Origin: Nissolia schottii
Taxonomy: Eukaryota > Streptophyta > Magnoliopsida > Fabales > Fabaceae
Direction: 5' to 3'
DNA length: 64,000 nucleotides
Assembly: GCA_003254905.1 (NCBI GenBank)
Contig: QANU01006361.1
Location: 424,408 to 488,407 of the forward strand
Shown here: piece by piece, positions 34,754 to 46,900 of the stretch
Layout: every line of letters begins with the position of its first letter
How positions within the stretch are numbered: position 1 is the stretch's first letter
Made by a program: the position numbers and the translations under genes
The notes under the pieces: generated by a model
What the model saw: only the letters and a program-made list of their open reading frames with translations
Database searches by the model: none
Told to the model about the DNA's origin: nothing

Positions 34754-37465
34754 TGTTCCAATCCTGTGAAACATGGGATCAAGTGTCTTGATGCTTTGAT
34801 TACCTTCCTTACTTTATCTGACCTCCTTACTCTCTTTGAAGCACCAAGGGGTGGACCTGCAAGACATTCCAATACTCTAGTCAGTAGCGTGAGTATAGAC
34901 AGCATACCTGCGTAGTGTAGAGGCTCCCCTTATTTATAGATGAGGATGGTGACTCTAACTTCCATCTCTTCCCTAAGGATTTTGAGGGATTTTGTTAAGA
35001 TTCTAACCGCTCTTATTTGAATTCAAATGAGGGGATAAGCTCGAGCGGTTTAGGAAGCCTCGTCAGCATGTCCAAGTTCATGGCTTGATGCAAGTCTAGG
35101 TCGCAGAGAGAATTTGTTGGGTCGTACTCATATGGGTCAGTTTTCTTAGTGATATAGGTCATGTTTCAAGCCCAAATACTTATTCCAGTACACACACCCC
35201 AAGGTCGGTCATTGCCTTTAGGTGGCGTGCCGAGCTTGTATAAATGTCTTCGAGCTTTCGCAAGGTTATTGGTTTGGTAGGGTTCATGATCTCGGATTCT
35301 TCGAGGTCCAGAGCCCCCAAGTCTGTTCTCAGTCATTGTCGAGCAAGTGTAAATGAATCAAACTTCATGAGGCGTTCTAATTTTTTCAAGCTTATTAACT
35401 CGAGGTACTTATTGAGTGGAGCCCTTTGGGCTATTCTCGGTCTCTACCGAGCTCTTTTATTTGATTTATGATACTTGTTTCACTATATTGATGTATGAGG
35501 TCTCTCTAGTTGAAGACTTTGGCTTTAGATTAATTCCTTTTGATATCCTTAGATCTAAGTTGGTTCCTACCAACCTCGTTTCACATTGCTTCGATTTTGC
35601 TAAGCTTTGCCACTAACTTGACCAGTTTTACTTTGGAAAAAAATTTCCCATGACTACTGGTTGTTACCAACGAGTTGTTGCCTTCCACACAGTGCTCTTT
35701 GAGTGATCAATGTTCCTTAATGTCCTGCTAATAATGATGCAAGAGTGACACATCTTAATGTGTCGTATATGGTTTTGGAGCCCCCAAGTATTGATTAGAT
35801 CATCTTTATAGTATTCTTCATTCGCTGGTGGAAAAAAAATATATTTTCTCTTTGTTACGAGAAATGTATGATTTTGTTTCCTTTTCTTGGAATGGTTTGT
35901 AACCATGTCGTCGGTCTTTGCCTTGCTTTTGTTTCCAGGGTGTTGTCGTTCTGGAATTGGACCATTTTACATTAGTTTCTAATTAACTTGGTATCCTCGA
36001 GCTTATCTAAGATGAGCATACGTAGTCGTTGGATCACCTCGGGCTTATCTATGCTGAGCATGCTATTGAAATTAGGCACTGGTCAGCTTGTTTTCGAGCT
36101 TTGGACGCTTTGCCCATTAGGTTCACTAACCCTTGAGAGTTTTGGCCATATTAGACCTCAGATGACACTAACCTTTATTATATATGATTGTTGTAGACCT
36201 TGGGTGGATTAATCCTTACGTGTTTTAGTGTTAACATTATAACTTGAATGTTGGCGTTCTAGCTTTAGCATTTTAGCTTGCATGAGTAGTCTTGTTAAAT
36301 TTATGCGCTATGAGTATCATTCACTCTATCTTGAGTCATTCTATAGTTGAGTTCGTTGCAGATCTAAGTTCTTTGTTTGGAGTTCTCAATTTTGTGAGTC
36401 TGCCATGGTCCATTCAAGGAACACACCAAGCTTATTCTAAAGGAGGTTCTTGGACTTGAGACGTTGTCTTAAGAAGAGTGTTCAAACTTGAGGTGTTGCC
36501 TCAAAAAGAGTTCGTGGTCTTGGTAAGTAGTTAGCAGATGTTGAGTTCCAAGCAATACTCTGAATTTCTTATCCATGAACTGAATGATGTTTTTGCTTAC
36601 TAGCATGGCTAGTACTATCTCTTGAAATTATCTTGTTGGATGTGAGTCCTCTACTTTTCTCATCTCCTATGGTGTGATGACTCGTTTTCTTACCGTGACC
36701 TGACATTAGAAATTTTTAGTGCTCTTTTAGGATGGATATATAACTACATTCCACCATCGTACTTTCCTTAATTAAGGAATGAAAATGAAAAATAGAGGAC
36801 TTGTATAGAAACACTTGCAATTCATCTTACTCGACTATCGTAAGAATACATAAGCATGGCAGATTTAGATAAATGAAACAAATGAAAGAAATCTTATCAG
36901 ATTTTCTTGCATTGATTTTAGCGTTGCGCATCCTGGCCATACCGGTGGCGAGGTGACGTTCGTGGATCCTTGTCATTGTTGGTTCTTTGTATCAAAGATA
37001 CTGGGACAGGTGTATGTTTATTGGCCCCACGGTGGGCGCCAATGTTTTGACCTGAACATCGGGAGATGATGTGTCCTTCATGCTCCATGTGGTCCCTCGT
37101 ACAATCCGAGCTCCATCCGGTCCAAGTGATGTTAGGGGTGGACCTGCAAGGCACTCCAATGCTCTAGTCAACAACATAATATAGTAAAGTGTCTATGAGA
37201 ATGGATGACATACTTGAGTAGTGTAGAGGTCTCCTCATCTCTTCCTCCAAGGATTTTGAAGGAGTTTATTAAGATTCTAACTCCTCGATCTCATTTGAAT
37301 TCAAATGAGAGGATAAGCTTTTAGGAAGCCTCCTCAGCATGTTCAGATTCATGACTTGATGTAATTGTGGGTTGTAGAGAGAATTGGTTGGGCCTTATTC
37401 CTATGGGCCAAGTTTCTAAGTGATGTGAGTTGTGTTTCATGCCCAAATATTTATTCCATTACACA
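34754..37465 (-). mobile_element. Non-coding LTR retrotransposon (LARD-like), minus strand
   Basis: Direct repeats at about 34754-35194 and 37043-37465 share GGGGTGGACCTGCAAG, CTAGTCA, AAGGATTTTGA, TTTGAATTCAAATGAG and GCCCAAATA blocks in the same order. On the minus strand the LTR starts TGTGTA(A/C)TGGAATAA and ends TCAAAACA. TTGGCGCCCACCGTGGGGCC follows it at once (37042-37023), a primer-binding/leader motif common in plant Ty3 (Tat-type) elements. The internal 1.85 kb has no recognisable gag or pol. LTRs are clearly diverged, so it is older than the element at 10.4 kb. A target duplication could not be fixed (TATAG and TAGTA flanks). Confidence 0.8.
35195..37022 (-). other. Internal non-coding region of the LARD-like element
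   Basis: No gag or pol motifs in any frame. The minus frame beside the primer site (36918-37154) is leader-derived. The region has TCGAGC-rich segments but no repeat array. Confidence 0.5.
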
Positions 37466-38690
37466 TAGTATATTAAAATCAATATTTTTTTACATCCATC
37501 ACTATAGAAAATATCTTGTCAAGGTTAGGTTTTTCTTTTGAGAATTGTATAACAATCAAATTCTTTTAGAATTGTTTTGGGTAAATAAACTCAACGTGTC
37601 CACTGCCAGTAAGAGTAACTAATCTCCTCGCAGTAACTGAGCTCGCATCAAATAGTAGATTGTTGGTCATGAAATGTTCCTAAAGCCTGGTCATGTTCTA
37701 TTTGACTTTGGGCCAAGTTTTCTTTAGAGCTGCCATATGTGATAAAAATGGGTGGTCCTAAAACTCTATTGGGTTTCTACTAGCAAAGAAAATACAACAC
37801 AAGAAGCCATCGGGCTTTAACCAAAGTCTCCTAACCTAAAACCAGCACCAATGTCCGAATATTATACTTCTATCATTTGAATTCAAGGAATGGCTCGCAT
37901 AGAAAAGGAAAAGAATGGCGAAGACACACAAAAACCCAAAAGAATGGTCCTAAGCCTTTCTTTATAATTTGTGAATCTTTAACAGCTGGCCCAATGATAT
38001 TCAACGTGATGATCACAGAGGAAACTTGGGCACATAGTCAAATACAACCCATATCCCATATTTGTGACTCGGCCCACCTTATTTTTGGTCGAAACCACAT
38101 TGTACCTGTTAAAAATACATAATCAGCAATGTAGTGCTGATCAGGTGGTGATGGACCATTTGACCCAAAAAAAAAAGGTGATGATAGACTCTGATTTCTT
38201 AATAAGTAATCTTAAATTTGAGTTTAGAGAATGAAAAAAGTTATCGCTAGAAAATATTTATCTTTATAAGGGGGCCTTTAGTTAAGTTAGGTCAGATTAA
38301 TCAAATTTCTAACAATAGGTTTTAGATGATGCAAGTGATTCAATCGTGACCCAAATAAATAAATAAAATCAAGTAAATTTCACAATACTTGTTTCATCTT
38401 TCAATTATTAGTAATAATCCTGCGTTATAAAGGTGTACATAGATCAGATAAATTTTCACACTTGATTAAGAAGGTAATGTCAAATATAAGGCTCACAAAT
38501 GAAACTAATCAATCTCAAAGAGAGGATTAATTTCCTATATTTTATGCATTAAATGACCAAACATTTGCAATTATGATGCTGGTGGGTTACCTTCACAACC
38601 CTGGCCTCATCACAACGCCTTTAGTCACGCAGTTTAGAAATTGGAGATCCGAAGGAATGGCTAAATATAAATAGGACACTAAAAAGTATT
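37466..38690. other. Intergenic, nothing recognised
   Basis: The open frame at 37877-38122 (81 residues) has no family features or splice context. Rest AT-rich. Confidence 0.45.
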
Positions 38691-38699
38691 CATCAGTTG

Positions 38700-39275
38700 T
38701 CTATTAATACTATAGGTGCGTGAACAAACATTTCATATATAGATGGATAAACATTACAGAATCGATGAACAAATATTTTTACGTACGAAAGTGAGATAAA
38801 ATGGGACCTACGACACATTCAATGTCGAAAAGTAGCTGTTACACTCTCTTTCATGCCCACACTCACACTCTAAAATGTGTGCACTCACGCTCTCTCGTTA
38901 AAATAGATGAACAAATGTTAAAGAACAAATAAACAAACATTATGAAACACAAAAAAATAAAATAAAATAAGACATCTCACAAACCAAATATCAAAGACGC
39001 TCTCTATCATGCTCTCTCACTCACTCTCTCATAAACAAACATAATACTACAAATAAATAAACATTACAACACTATAAAATAAACGTTACAAACTCATAAA
39101 CAAACATTATAACATACATAAACAATATACTACACATGAATAAACATTACAGCACACAAAAATGAATAAATAAACAAGCATTACACTGCACAAAAACAAA
39201 TAAATAAACAAACATTACAACACTCATAAACAAACATTATACCACGCAAAAACATTACAAAATTTATAGAACAAC
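38700..39275. repeat. Degenerate AAACAAACATTA(C) repeat region
   Basis: Units such as ATAAACAAACATTACAACAC recur at irregular spacing of about 30-45 nt across nearly 0.6 kb. Interspersed are CTCTCTC-rich pieces. Too diverged for a fixed period by eye. Confidence 0.6.
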
Positions 39276-41335
39276 ATGGATTAGAAAATAATGCATTCGT
39301 TTATACTCTTCATAACGTTTTAAGGGGAAAAAAAGACGAACCAAAAAAAAACGACGGAAATGAATAAAGAAACAATAAACGAACAAAAAAAAAGGAACCA
39401 GAAAAGAGAAAACGGAGAAGAAGAAAATAGTAGAATAAATAAAATAAAAATAGCAGTTGCAGGTGAAATAATTAAACAAAAATGAAATGAGAGTATGTGG
39501 TTGGAGTGAACAAACAAAAAAAAAAGAGAAGGAGAGGAGAAGGAGAAAAGAATAAGTGACGGAGAGTAGATTGGGGCGAGAGAAAATCAATATTTAATAT
39601 TGCTGAGTATTTATTTAATATACACAAAACATTTCATAAAGCTAAATTACACATTCTGAAACATTCATGGTTGGGCTTCTTGGCATAAAGTGACATTGAT
39701 TATGAACTAGGGTTAAGTGGCACCTTGAGTATTGTCTAAGGGTGTCCCTTGAATTTCGCTCAATAAAATTTGATGTTATTAATAAGAATGAATCATTTTA
39801 TATCAAACATAATTATGTTATAACAAAAAAAAAATACAAATATTTTAAATAAGTGAAATTTTTGTAAAATTAATAAGACTCATTGAAATATTTATATCTT
39901 TTTATGTTATAATATGACAAAATATTATATTTAATTCAGAGTATCCATGTTCTTACCTCATTCTTCCAAAATCTCACCTTATATTTAGGAGCAGACTTCA
40001 AATGTAAAGTCAAAATGTTCACCCGGCAATCCCCAAAGACATTTTCATGTAGTGCCTCTTAAGTGTCCACGTTTTCTGCATCCATTATTTTTTCAACTGT
40101 TCCCCCCGCTGATCAAGCCACAGTATCCAAAGCAAAGTGATCCTTCAACATCACTCCAAAACATATATGTCGAATATCAAAAGTGAAAAAACCTGGCTCT
40201 AACTAATCATACCGGTCATTCAGCTAACTTAACAATTTCCCTTTCAAAAGTAAAAGAAAAACATACATCGGGTTCTGTGCTGCCACTACTTTAATTGATG
40301 AGATAGAAGCATAGAACCATCGTGGCCCATGAAATTGATTGTGTTTTTAGGCAAATGTCTTTAGTTCAACTTGCCTGTCTTTTAGCCCCTTTAAAGCAGG
40401 TAAATAGCCAAATTTTCTATTGTTGGATGGGTGTAATTTCTCCATTCACCACCCTTTTAAAACCTACCATTTTAAGTTTTGTAAAAACATTTGTTCATAA
40501 CATAACATCAAATTTTGTATTGTATGACCAAGTGAGTAATAATTCCATACTTATCGACTTAAAGCCATTATTCTAATGACAAAATTGGTTGCCAGCACAA
40601 AAATTAAATAGACCAGAACTGGTTCACACTACAGGAAAAATAAGTGCCAGAAGTGAGCATTAGCGTGACCCTGCAATGTGGTTTCCGTCCAAATTTCACA
40701 CTCCCACTTAACATTGTCTTCAAATTTTTGTAGTTTTCAACCTTCATTTTATTTTCATAATTGCCTAACAGACTTGGACCACAAGGGATTTGAGTAGGCC
40801 CGCCAATCAATTTCGGAATTCAGATAGCGAAGGAGAAGTTCATCACAGTAGTTAAAGAAAAGGTAAAATAGAAAGAAAGAAGAAAAAAAAAAAGGGAAAA
40901 AAATTATAAACTTTTTGACTTAGACTAATGTGCTATCCCTGCACTATGTTTATGTTTCTTTATAAAGAAAAGTTTAAACAATTCAATATCGATTATCTCA
41001 TCAAAATTATGATATGTTTTTAGACTTTTTAAATGTTTATAAAGACATTTTTAGATCATTTACTAAATTAATTCACATCAATTACAAAAATCAAACTAAA
41101 ATCTTTTTGAAATATGAATTCATTCCTAACCAACTGTGTCAACCATTTTTCATTTTTCTCTTAACTATGTATCCTTGTGTTTCCCACGCTGACATTCCTT
41201 AACCTTTGCACATGCATCATGGGCAAATTAGTCATTATAGTCCCTACCCCACACTCAATTTCTTCCACAATCCCCGCCCAATTATCAATCAATTACCCTC
41301 CCCTTTGATCTAGAAGCAATGTCTCTCGCTCTTTC
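39276..41335. other. Intergenic region upstream of the E6-like gene
   Basis: Starts with a purine-rich block (39300-39590) whose opposite strand reads as low-complexity Phe/Ser and is not a gene. CACTACAGGAAAAA at 40627-40640 looks like one CACTA terminus, but I found no partner end. The last 200 nt are the likely E6 promoter. Confidence 0.5.
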
Positions 41336-41343
41336 TATAAAAG
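41336..41343 (+). promoter_or_regulatory. TATA box of the E6-like gene
   Basis: TATAAAAG lies about 65 nt upstream of the ATG at 41407, which would put transcription start near 41370. Good plant TATA context. Confidence 0.7.
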
Positions 41344-41406
41344 AAACATAACAAGTTCATTCTTTTAACATTCATCATCTCTCATTGTCTGTGTTGAGTG
41401 CTCACC

Positions 41407-42387
41407 ATGGCTTCCCTTGCATTCCAAATCACCCTCTTCTTCCTCTTGGCCCTTGTTCTTTCCCCACACCAAATCCAAGCCAGAGAGGGCAAAATCTTTA
41501 GCCTCTTCTCCCATTTCAGAACCACCTTCAATGTCAATGATCACCAAGTTCTCCCTGAAAGACCCACAGCCAAGTCTCCAGCACCATCACCAATCACAGC
41601 AGCAGAACCAAATGCAGCACCAACACCAACACCGGCAGCAGAACCAATCACAGCACCGGCACCGGAATCAGAAGCACTAGCATCAGGGCCAGCACCAGAT
41701 CCTGAATTTGATGACATGGGAAATGGATATGGCCTTTATGGCACCGATTCTTCTTCCACCAACCAATATTCTCAAACCAAGGAGACTAATCCCACCACCA
41801 CCACCACAAACTTTGAGAATGAGCTTCTCAATGAAGAGTTCACTGGTGAAACCAACACCTACAACAACAATAACCAAGAATACAGGAACAACAACTACAA
41901 CAATGAAGAGTACAGGAGCAAAAACTACAACAATGAACAGTACAAGAACAACAACTACAACAATGAAGAGTACAGGAGCAACAACTACAACAATGAACAG
42001 TACAAGAACAACAACTACAACAATGAAGAATACATGGGCAACAACTACAACAATGGCTACAATAAGAACTATGTGGATAATGGCTACTCCAACAACAACT
42101 ACGATGAGAAGTACTCCAACAACAACAACAACAACAATTTCAATTACAATGGGAATGGCTATGAGGTGAAGAGAGAAGGAATGAGTGACACAAGGTATGT
42201 GGAGAACGGAAGGTACTACTACCCTGTGAAGGATCATGATAAGGTGAATTACAACCTTAATGGGTACGAATCAGTGAGAGGGAACACTGAGAATGAAGGT
42301 TACTATGAGAAAACTCAGCACCCCAATGAGTTTGACACCATGGAAGAGTATGAGAGGCAGCAAGAAAGCCAAGGCTACACTCCATGA
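41407..42387 (+). CDS. E6-like secreted protein with Asn/Tyr-rich repeats, single exon
   Basis: 326 residues. A signal peptide is clear (MASLAFQITLFFLLALVLSP, likely cleavage after HQIQA). Then come REGKIFSLFSHFR, a Pro/Ala-rich stretch (APSPITAAEP...) and an acidic linker. The repeat region at roughly residues 150-225 is based on NNNYNNEEYRS / NNYNNEQYK. The C-terminus contains EVKREGMSDTRYVENGRYYY and ends EEYERQQESQGYTP. The REGKxFSxF start and the EGMSDTRYxENGRYYYDV-like block are what I know of cotton fibre E6-like proteins, which are secreted or wall-associated and of unknown biochemical role. The ATG at 41407 is preceded by CTCACC and starts the signal peptide. An in-frame GTG 9 nt earlier is not used. 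Confidence 0.87.
   Translation: MASLAFQITLFFLLALVLSPHQIQAREGKIFSLFSHFRTTFNVNDHQVLPERPTAKSPAPSPITAAEPNAAPTPTPAAEPITAPAPESEALASGPAPDPEFDDMGNGYGLYGTDSSSTNQYSQTKETNPTTTTTNFENELLNEEFTGETNTYNNNNQEYRNNNYNNEEYRSKNYNNEQYKNNNYNNEEYRSNNYNNEQYKNNNYNNEEYMGNNYNNGYNKNYVDNGYSNNNYDEKYSNNNNNNNFNYNGNGYEVKREGMSDTRYVENGRYYYPVKDHDKVNYNLNGYESVRGNTENEGYYEKTQHPNEFDTMEEYERQQESQGYTP
41866..42060 (+). repeat. 30/60-nt coding tandem repeat in the E6-like gene
   Basis: Alternating 30-nt units encoding NNNYNNEEYR and SNNYNNEQYK, about six in all. Neighbours differ mainly at GAAGAG/GAACAG and AGGAGC/AAGAAC, so pairs form a 60-nt period. Confidence 0.9.
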
Positions 42388-43985
42388 GTGTTTTTTTCTT
42401 CTTCATATTTTTAGACAAATTAGAGAGCGAGAGACACCCAATGCATACAAATTGAGAAGTAAAAATTACTAAGTGAATTGAGAATTGTAACGCTTTAATG
42501 TTCCTTGTTTCGTCTGTGATCTTGCATAGTTTCTTGTTTTGCAGATCAAAACGATGGCAAGTATGTAGTGTTATCATTTTGTGCAGTGTGAGGTGCTATC
42601 TTAATTTCTTTCTTGATTTACCAATTGGAAAGTTTCACATTTTGTGTTCACCTAACAATCACAAAGCATAACCTCCCTATATTATATGACCTAATTTTCC
42701 CCACTTTTTTCTTTGTAATTCTTAATAATTTAATGTATTGTTCCAAGTATGAATGTAAAGTCTCACGTCAATGAATGATAGAATAAGTGAAGAAAATATT
42801 TAGAAGAAGTTATAAACTTAAATGAGTTTACTTTTGTGTTTCTCACTTAACCTATTAAGATTTTGGATCAAGATTTTGTGTTAGGAGGCAATGGGTGTAT
42901 TTCACTATTTTTTTATTCCTTCGTCCGAAGTTTAGCTAAGCTTCAAATAATTTGACTTGGGTAAGAATGGCCCGTAAGAGCGAAGCCCTCTACTCATTTT
43001 TTCCATTAAGAAGAGAACAAACTTGGAATCACTTTAACTGACTAAGCCTTGATTGCTTCCATTTATGTCCCCAAAATCAAGCCAAAATTATGACTCTATG
43101 TTAAATTATGTCTCCTCTTTTCAGTACGCGTTTTTGTTTCTATTTAATTGTAATTAAATCGGGTAGACGAAATTACCGATTAAAAATGAGACAAATTTTT
43201 TTTAAAATACCCTGCATTGATCGTGAAGAAACATGATTTGTGCATGCTTTCTGAAATTATTTAGTAACAATCATGAATGCTTCTAAGTTACATTTTTCGC
43301 AAACAGCATGATACTAGTGCACTTATTATTCGAACAAGATATATCCAGGGTGGTCCAAGTGCATTATTTAACAGCTCAACTCTGTGGACAATAGCCATGA
43401 CCAACAAAGCAATCTCAGGTTTTATATTCAACAGTGAGAAATTAATTCAGACATTCATAAATTAGCACTCTCGATCCTTCATTCATTCATCCGCAGATGG
43501 CGGTTGTACAATAGAAAGCTTTTTCCGTTTTCCCCCTTTTCTTTTTCACTTTTCTTTGATGTTCACTGCTGAGGTTGGTATCCGAAGCAAGCTGCGACGG
43601 GAAATATATGGTTCTATGATTCTCTAAAGCTAAGGAGCAGTTGAGCATTTTAAATACTATATTATATGATTACTTAAAAATATCATGATTTTAAATTTTA
43701 AAATTTAATTTTATCATATGCATGTAAGTATTAGTTACAACATTGCGATGGCATGCAAATTGAGCTAAATAAGATTGATTATTGCCAAAAAACAAAAGCA
43801 AGAGACAACAAATTGCGAGAAGAAATAAAGAACATAGCGCCGCCCAGCAGATCCAACCCACAATTTCAGACAAGGTTTAACCTATCAGTTCGACCTTTGC
43901 AATATTCAACAATATACAGCCACAATCTTTCCACTTTTAATCATGTCAAAATACAAAACAACTTCCATTACGTATAAAATTCTGG
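42388..43985. other. Intergenic between E6-like and CBP20 3' ends
   Basis: 3' UTRs of the two convergent genes at the sides and AT-rich DNA between. Short frames at 43277-43465 and 43691-43977 are not supported. Confidence 0.5.
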
Positions 43986-46900
43986 TTAGGCCCGTCTCTT
44001 TCTGTCATCATCCTCCTCGTCATCGGAATCACCACTTTCGCGAAATCGTGGATTTTTTTCCTGCCACATCAAAGTAGATGATTGAGACAAATCAATCAGC
44101 AAAAAAGTATGAAGACATGATATAGTTGAAATAAGCATACGAACTAATACTAGCAACATCGGCAATTGCTAACTATGCTTAAAAATTTGTGGCATAATAG
44201 GTAGGCAATTGGAATTACTGCAAAATAACTGATCAATCAGCCTGAAGCATCATAAAGTTTGTAGAAATTACCGGTCTAGACTCATGGTCAGAGTTTCTTC
44301 GAGATTCATGATCGGATGTTCTTTTTGAGGGCTCGTGTGTGTGGCGGTCATCATCTCTGTATCTCTTCTTATATTGGTAATCTACAAGAAATTCAAAAGT
44401 GAATCAGTAACAGGAACCTTGAGTGCTTGTGAAAAATCCAAATTGCTGGACAAAAGAGATTGCCATGAAATGGAACTACCTCTACCATGCCGATGCGATC
44501 CGCCATAACCATGCCCTCCACCATGTCTACTATCTGCAGGAGTACAATTATGACCAAATTAATCTGCGAGGTACATAAACTCCCAGCAAATGATAGAGAA
44601 TTACTTTGAATTTTAGAATACAAAGGACAGTTAAATAGGTAAAATAAGACAACCAAACTAACAATGAGAGGCATTCACCATGAGGCCAACACATGTTGGT
44701 GTTATGGCCTGTCATAGAGTATTAAGATTTAATGCATTCTTTTTTTTTTTTGGATAGAAGTATAAAATAAAAAAAAATGTAATCGCATTAATCGGCTCAG
44801 CAGATCATAGTGTTTGACTGTTTGTAATCCGCAGGTTCCTATCAAGAAGCGAAACAAATGAAAATCACTCTTGATTTTGGTCCAATCATAGCATCGCAGA
44901 TCAAAGCATATAGCTACCAGTGACGTGGCATCGGACCTAATGCATATTTGGATCCTGATAACCTAAATCCAATATTCAATTGAACGTTGAACATAAAAGA
45001 AACCAACAAAAGATTCAGAATATAATGATCAGCAAGGCAACTTGCAAAAATCATCACAATTTTCTAATCCAGGTCCAGCAGAGATGCAGTTATTTCCAGC
45101 TCCATTTTCGTTATACATGCCAGCATTAACATTATTGATTATACTATAACAAATCTTTGAAAATTAAATTTATTACATACAATTTGAACTTTTGGCTTAG
45201 ATAATTGTGAACTTTTAATCAATAGGAAGAGAAACAATGTAAGTATCATTGGCTTTTGAAGGCATTTGCAAGGTGGAGGCTACCTCACGTGCTGCATATT
45301 TACAGATATAGGCACAAACACAATCCCTAACTAGCAACTTTATAGGCATGCCATTGTACTCAAACAAAACAAAAATACTGAGACATAGACAAAAATCTTG
45401 TTTGTTTATTGAGACAGACACAAAAATTTGTGTCTCAAGATAGAAAATTTATGTATTTTCTGTACCTTTATTTTGCTGGGACACAAGGACAAGACACGGG
45501 GACACAGCCTTTCATATTAGGATATTGTGTTTTTTTTCCTATTAAATTAATGCAATAAGAGTATTTTAAGTCCTTTAGAGTGTGTTGTCTATCTTCTGTC
45601 TATTAAATTAAACAAGATATAAATACAAATAAATGTGTCTTGTACACTGTCACCAAACAGAAAACAAGAATGACTTGTCCGCTTATGTTTTATGTCACTG
45701 TCCCCATGTCTCTGAATTCCTATACTGTCTCAACAACCAAACGCAGCTTAAGTGATTATAGTCCAGAACTTGATGTCTTTCTGAGTCGGTGTCGCTAATC
45801 ATATCTTACAAACTTTTGAAACTTGAGAAAAATTAAAAGCATAAACCAAATATTTAGTAATTTCAAAACTAGTGAAATATCAAGCCAAAGTCAGTCCTAG
45901 CATCTGTTCAAAATTTAGTTTGGAGTCACTTACAGGAAGTTGGAATAACTGGTGGAAAAGACCCCAAAGAACCAGCACCATAATCTACAAGCTGTCTTTG
46001 TACTTCTAACTCTTTCTGAACCAACTTCCCGTAGCCACCTCTGCGTATGGGGAATTAAGGAAACTAAAAGGAGACTAGTAATAACTTGTCACTGATCTAA
46101 TCAGTCAAACAGGTACAAAAACAAATGGAATAATGCAGTAAAATTCCTGGTTGAAGATTAATGAAAGGCATGAGAGTTATCATAATTCATCATCAATTAG
46201 AATATAGTCAAATCTAAGAACAAATAAGATTTTCGTTATTTTGAATAGGTGGGGTCCATGGGGACACACTCAATCAAAAGCAAAGTCCATTCTTGATTTT
46301 CAAGACACATTCAATGAAACACATTCAAAGAAATTAAAATTCCTCACTAAGGCAAAACTCAGTTACATACGCTTATTGCACAGATCAATCATTAACAAAC
46401 CGTATTCACTAAAGCAAAACTCAATTTTAAGAACTACCACATTTGTGTAGCTGCACTCTATAACAATGATATTGATTTCATTTTTCTCTAGATGATACAA
46501 TCAAGCAAATAATTCATACGGCGATGCAAAAATTGGCGATAAATTAAGTTAAACAGTTAAAAGGATATCAGGATCATAATCAGTGCGATATTCATCACGG
46601 ACCTACACATATTAAGGAAAATGTGGAAGAAAACATAAGAAGTTTGTATTAGCCGAGAACAAAGATAGACAAGGAACCAGAGGCACAACAGTTCACCTGG
46701 CCACCGCTACGACCACGACCCCATTGCCTTCCTTCTTGGAAACCCCAGTCAAAATCAACACGAATAGGGCGATCATCAAGTATCGTTCCACTTATGTATT
46801 TGCAAGCATCCTCAGTATCTTCACGCGAGTAATACCTGTCAACAAACATGGTTATCAACGCGAGTATTGTGTATCACCGAAGCAAATTATGAATCGTGAA

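Noticed and set aside
39264..39590. 108-codon minus frame rich in Phe/Ser
   Set aside because: It is the complement of a purine-rich tract, with no domain and no gene context.
41683..42237. 184-codon antisense frame rich in Val/Ile
   Set aside because: It is the reverse of the E6-like repeat region, and the low-complexity repeat explains its length.
45215..45421. 68-codon minus frame inside CBP20 intron 5
   Set aside because: It overlaps the edge of a MITE-like repeat and has no splice link to CBP20 exons.
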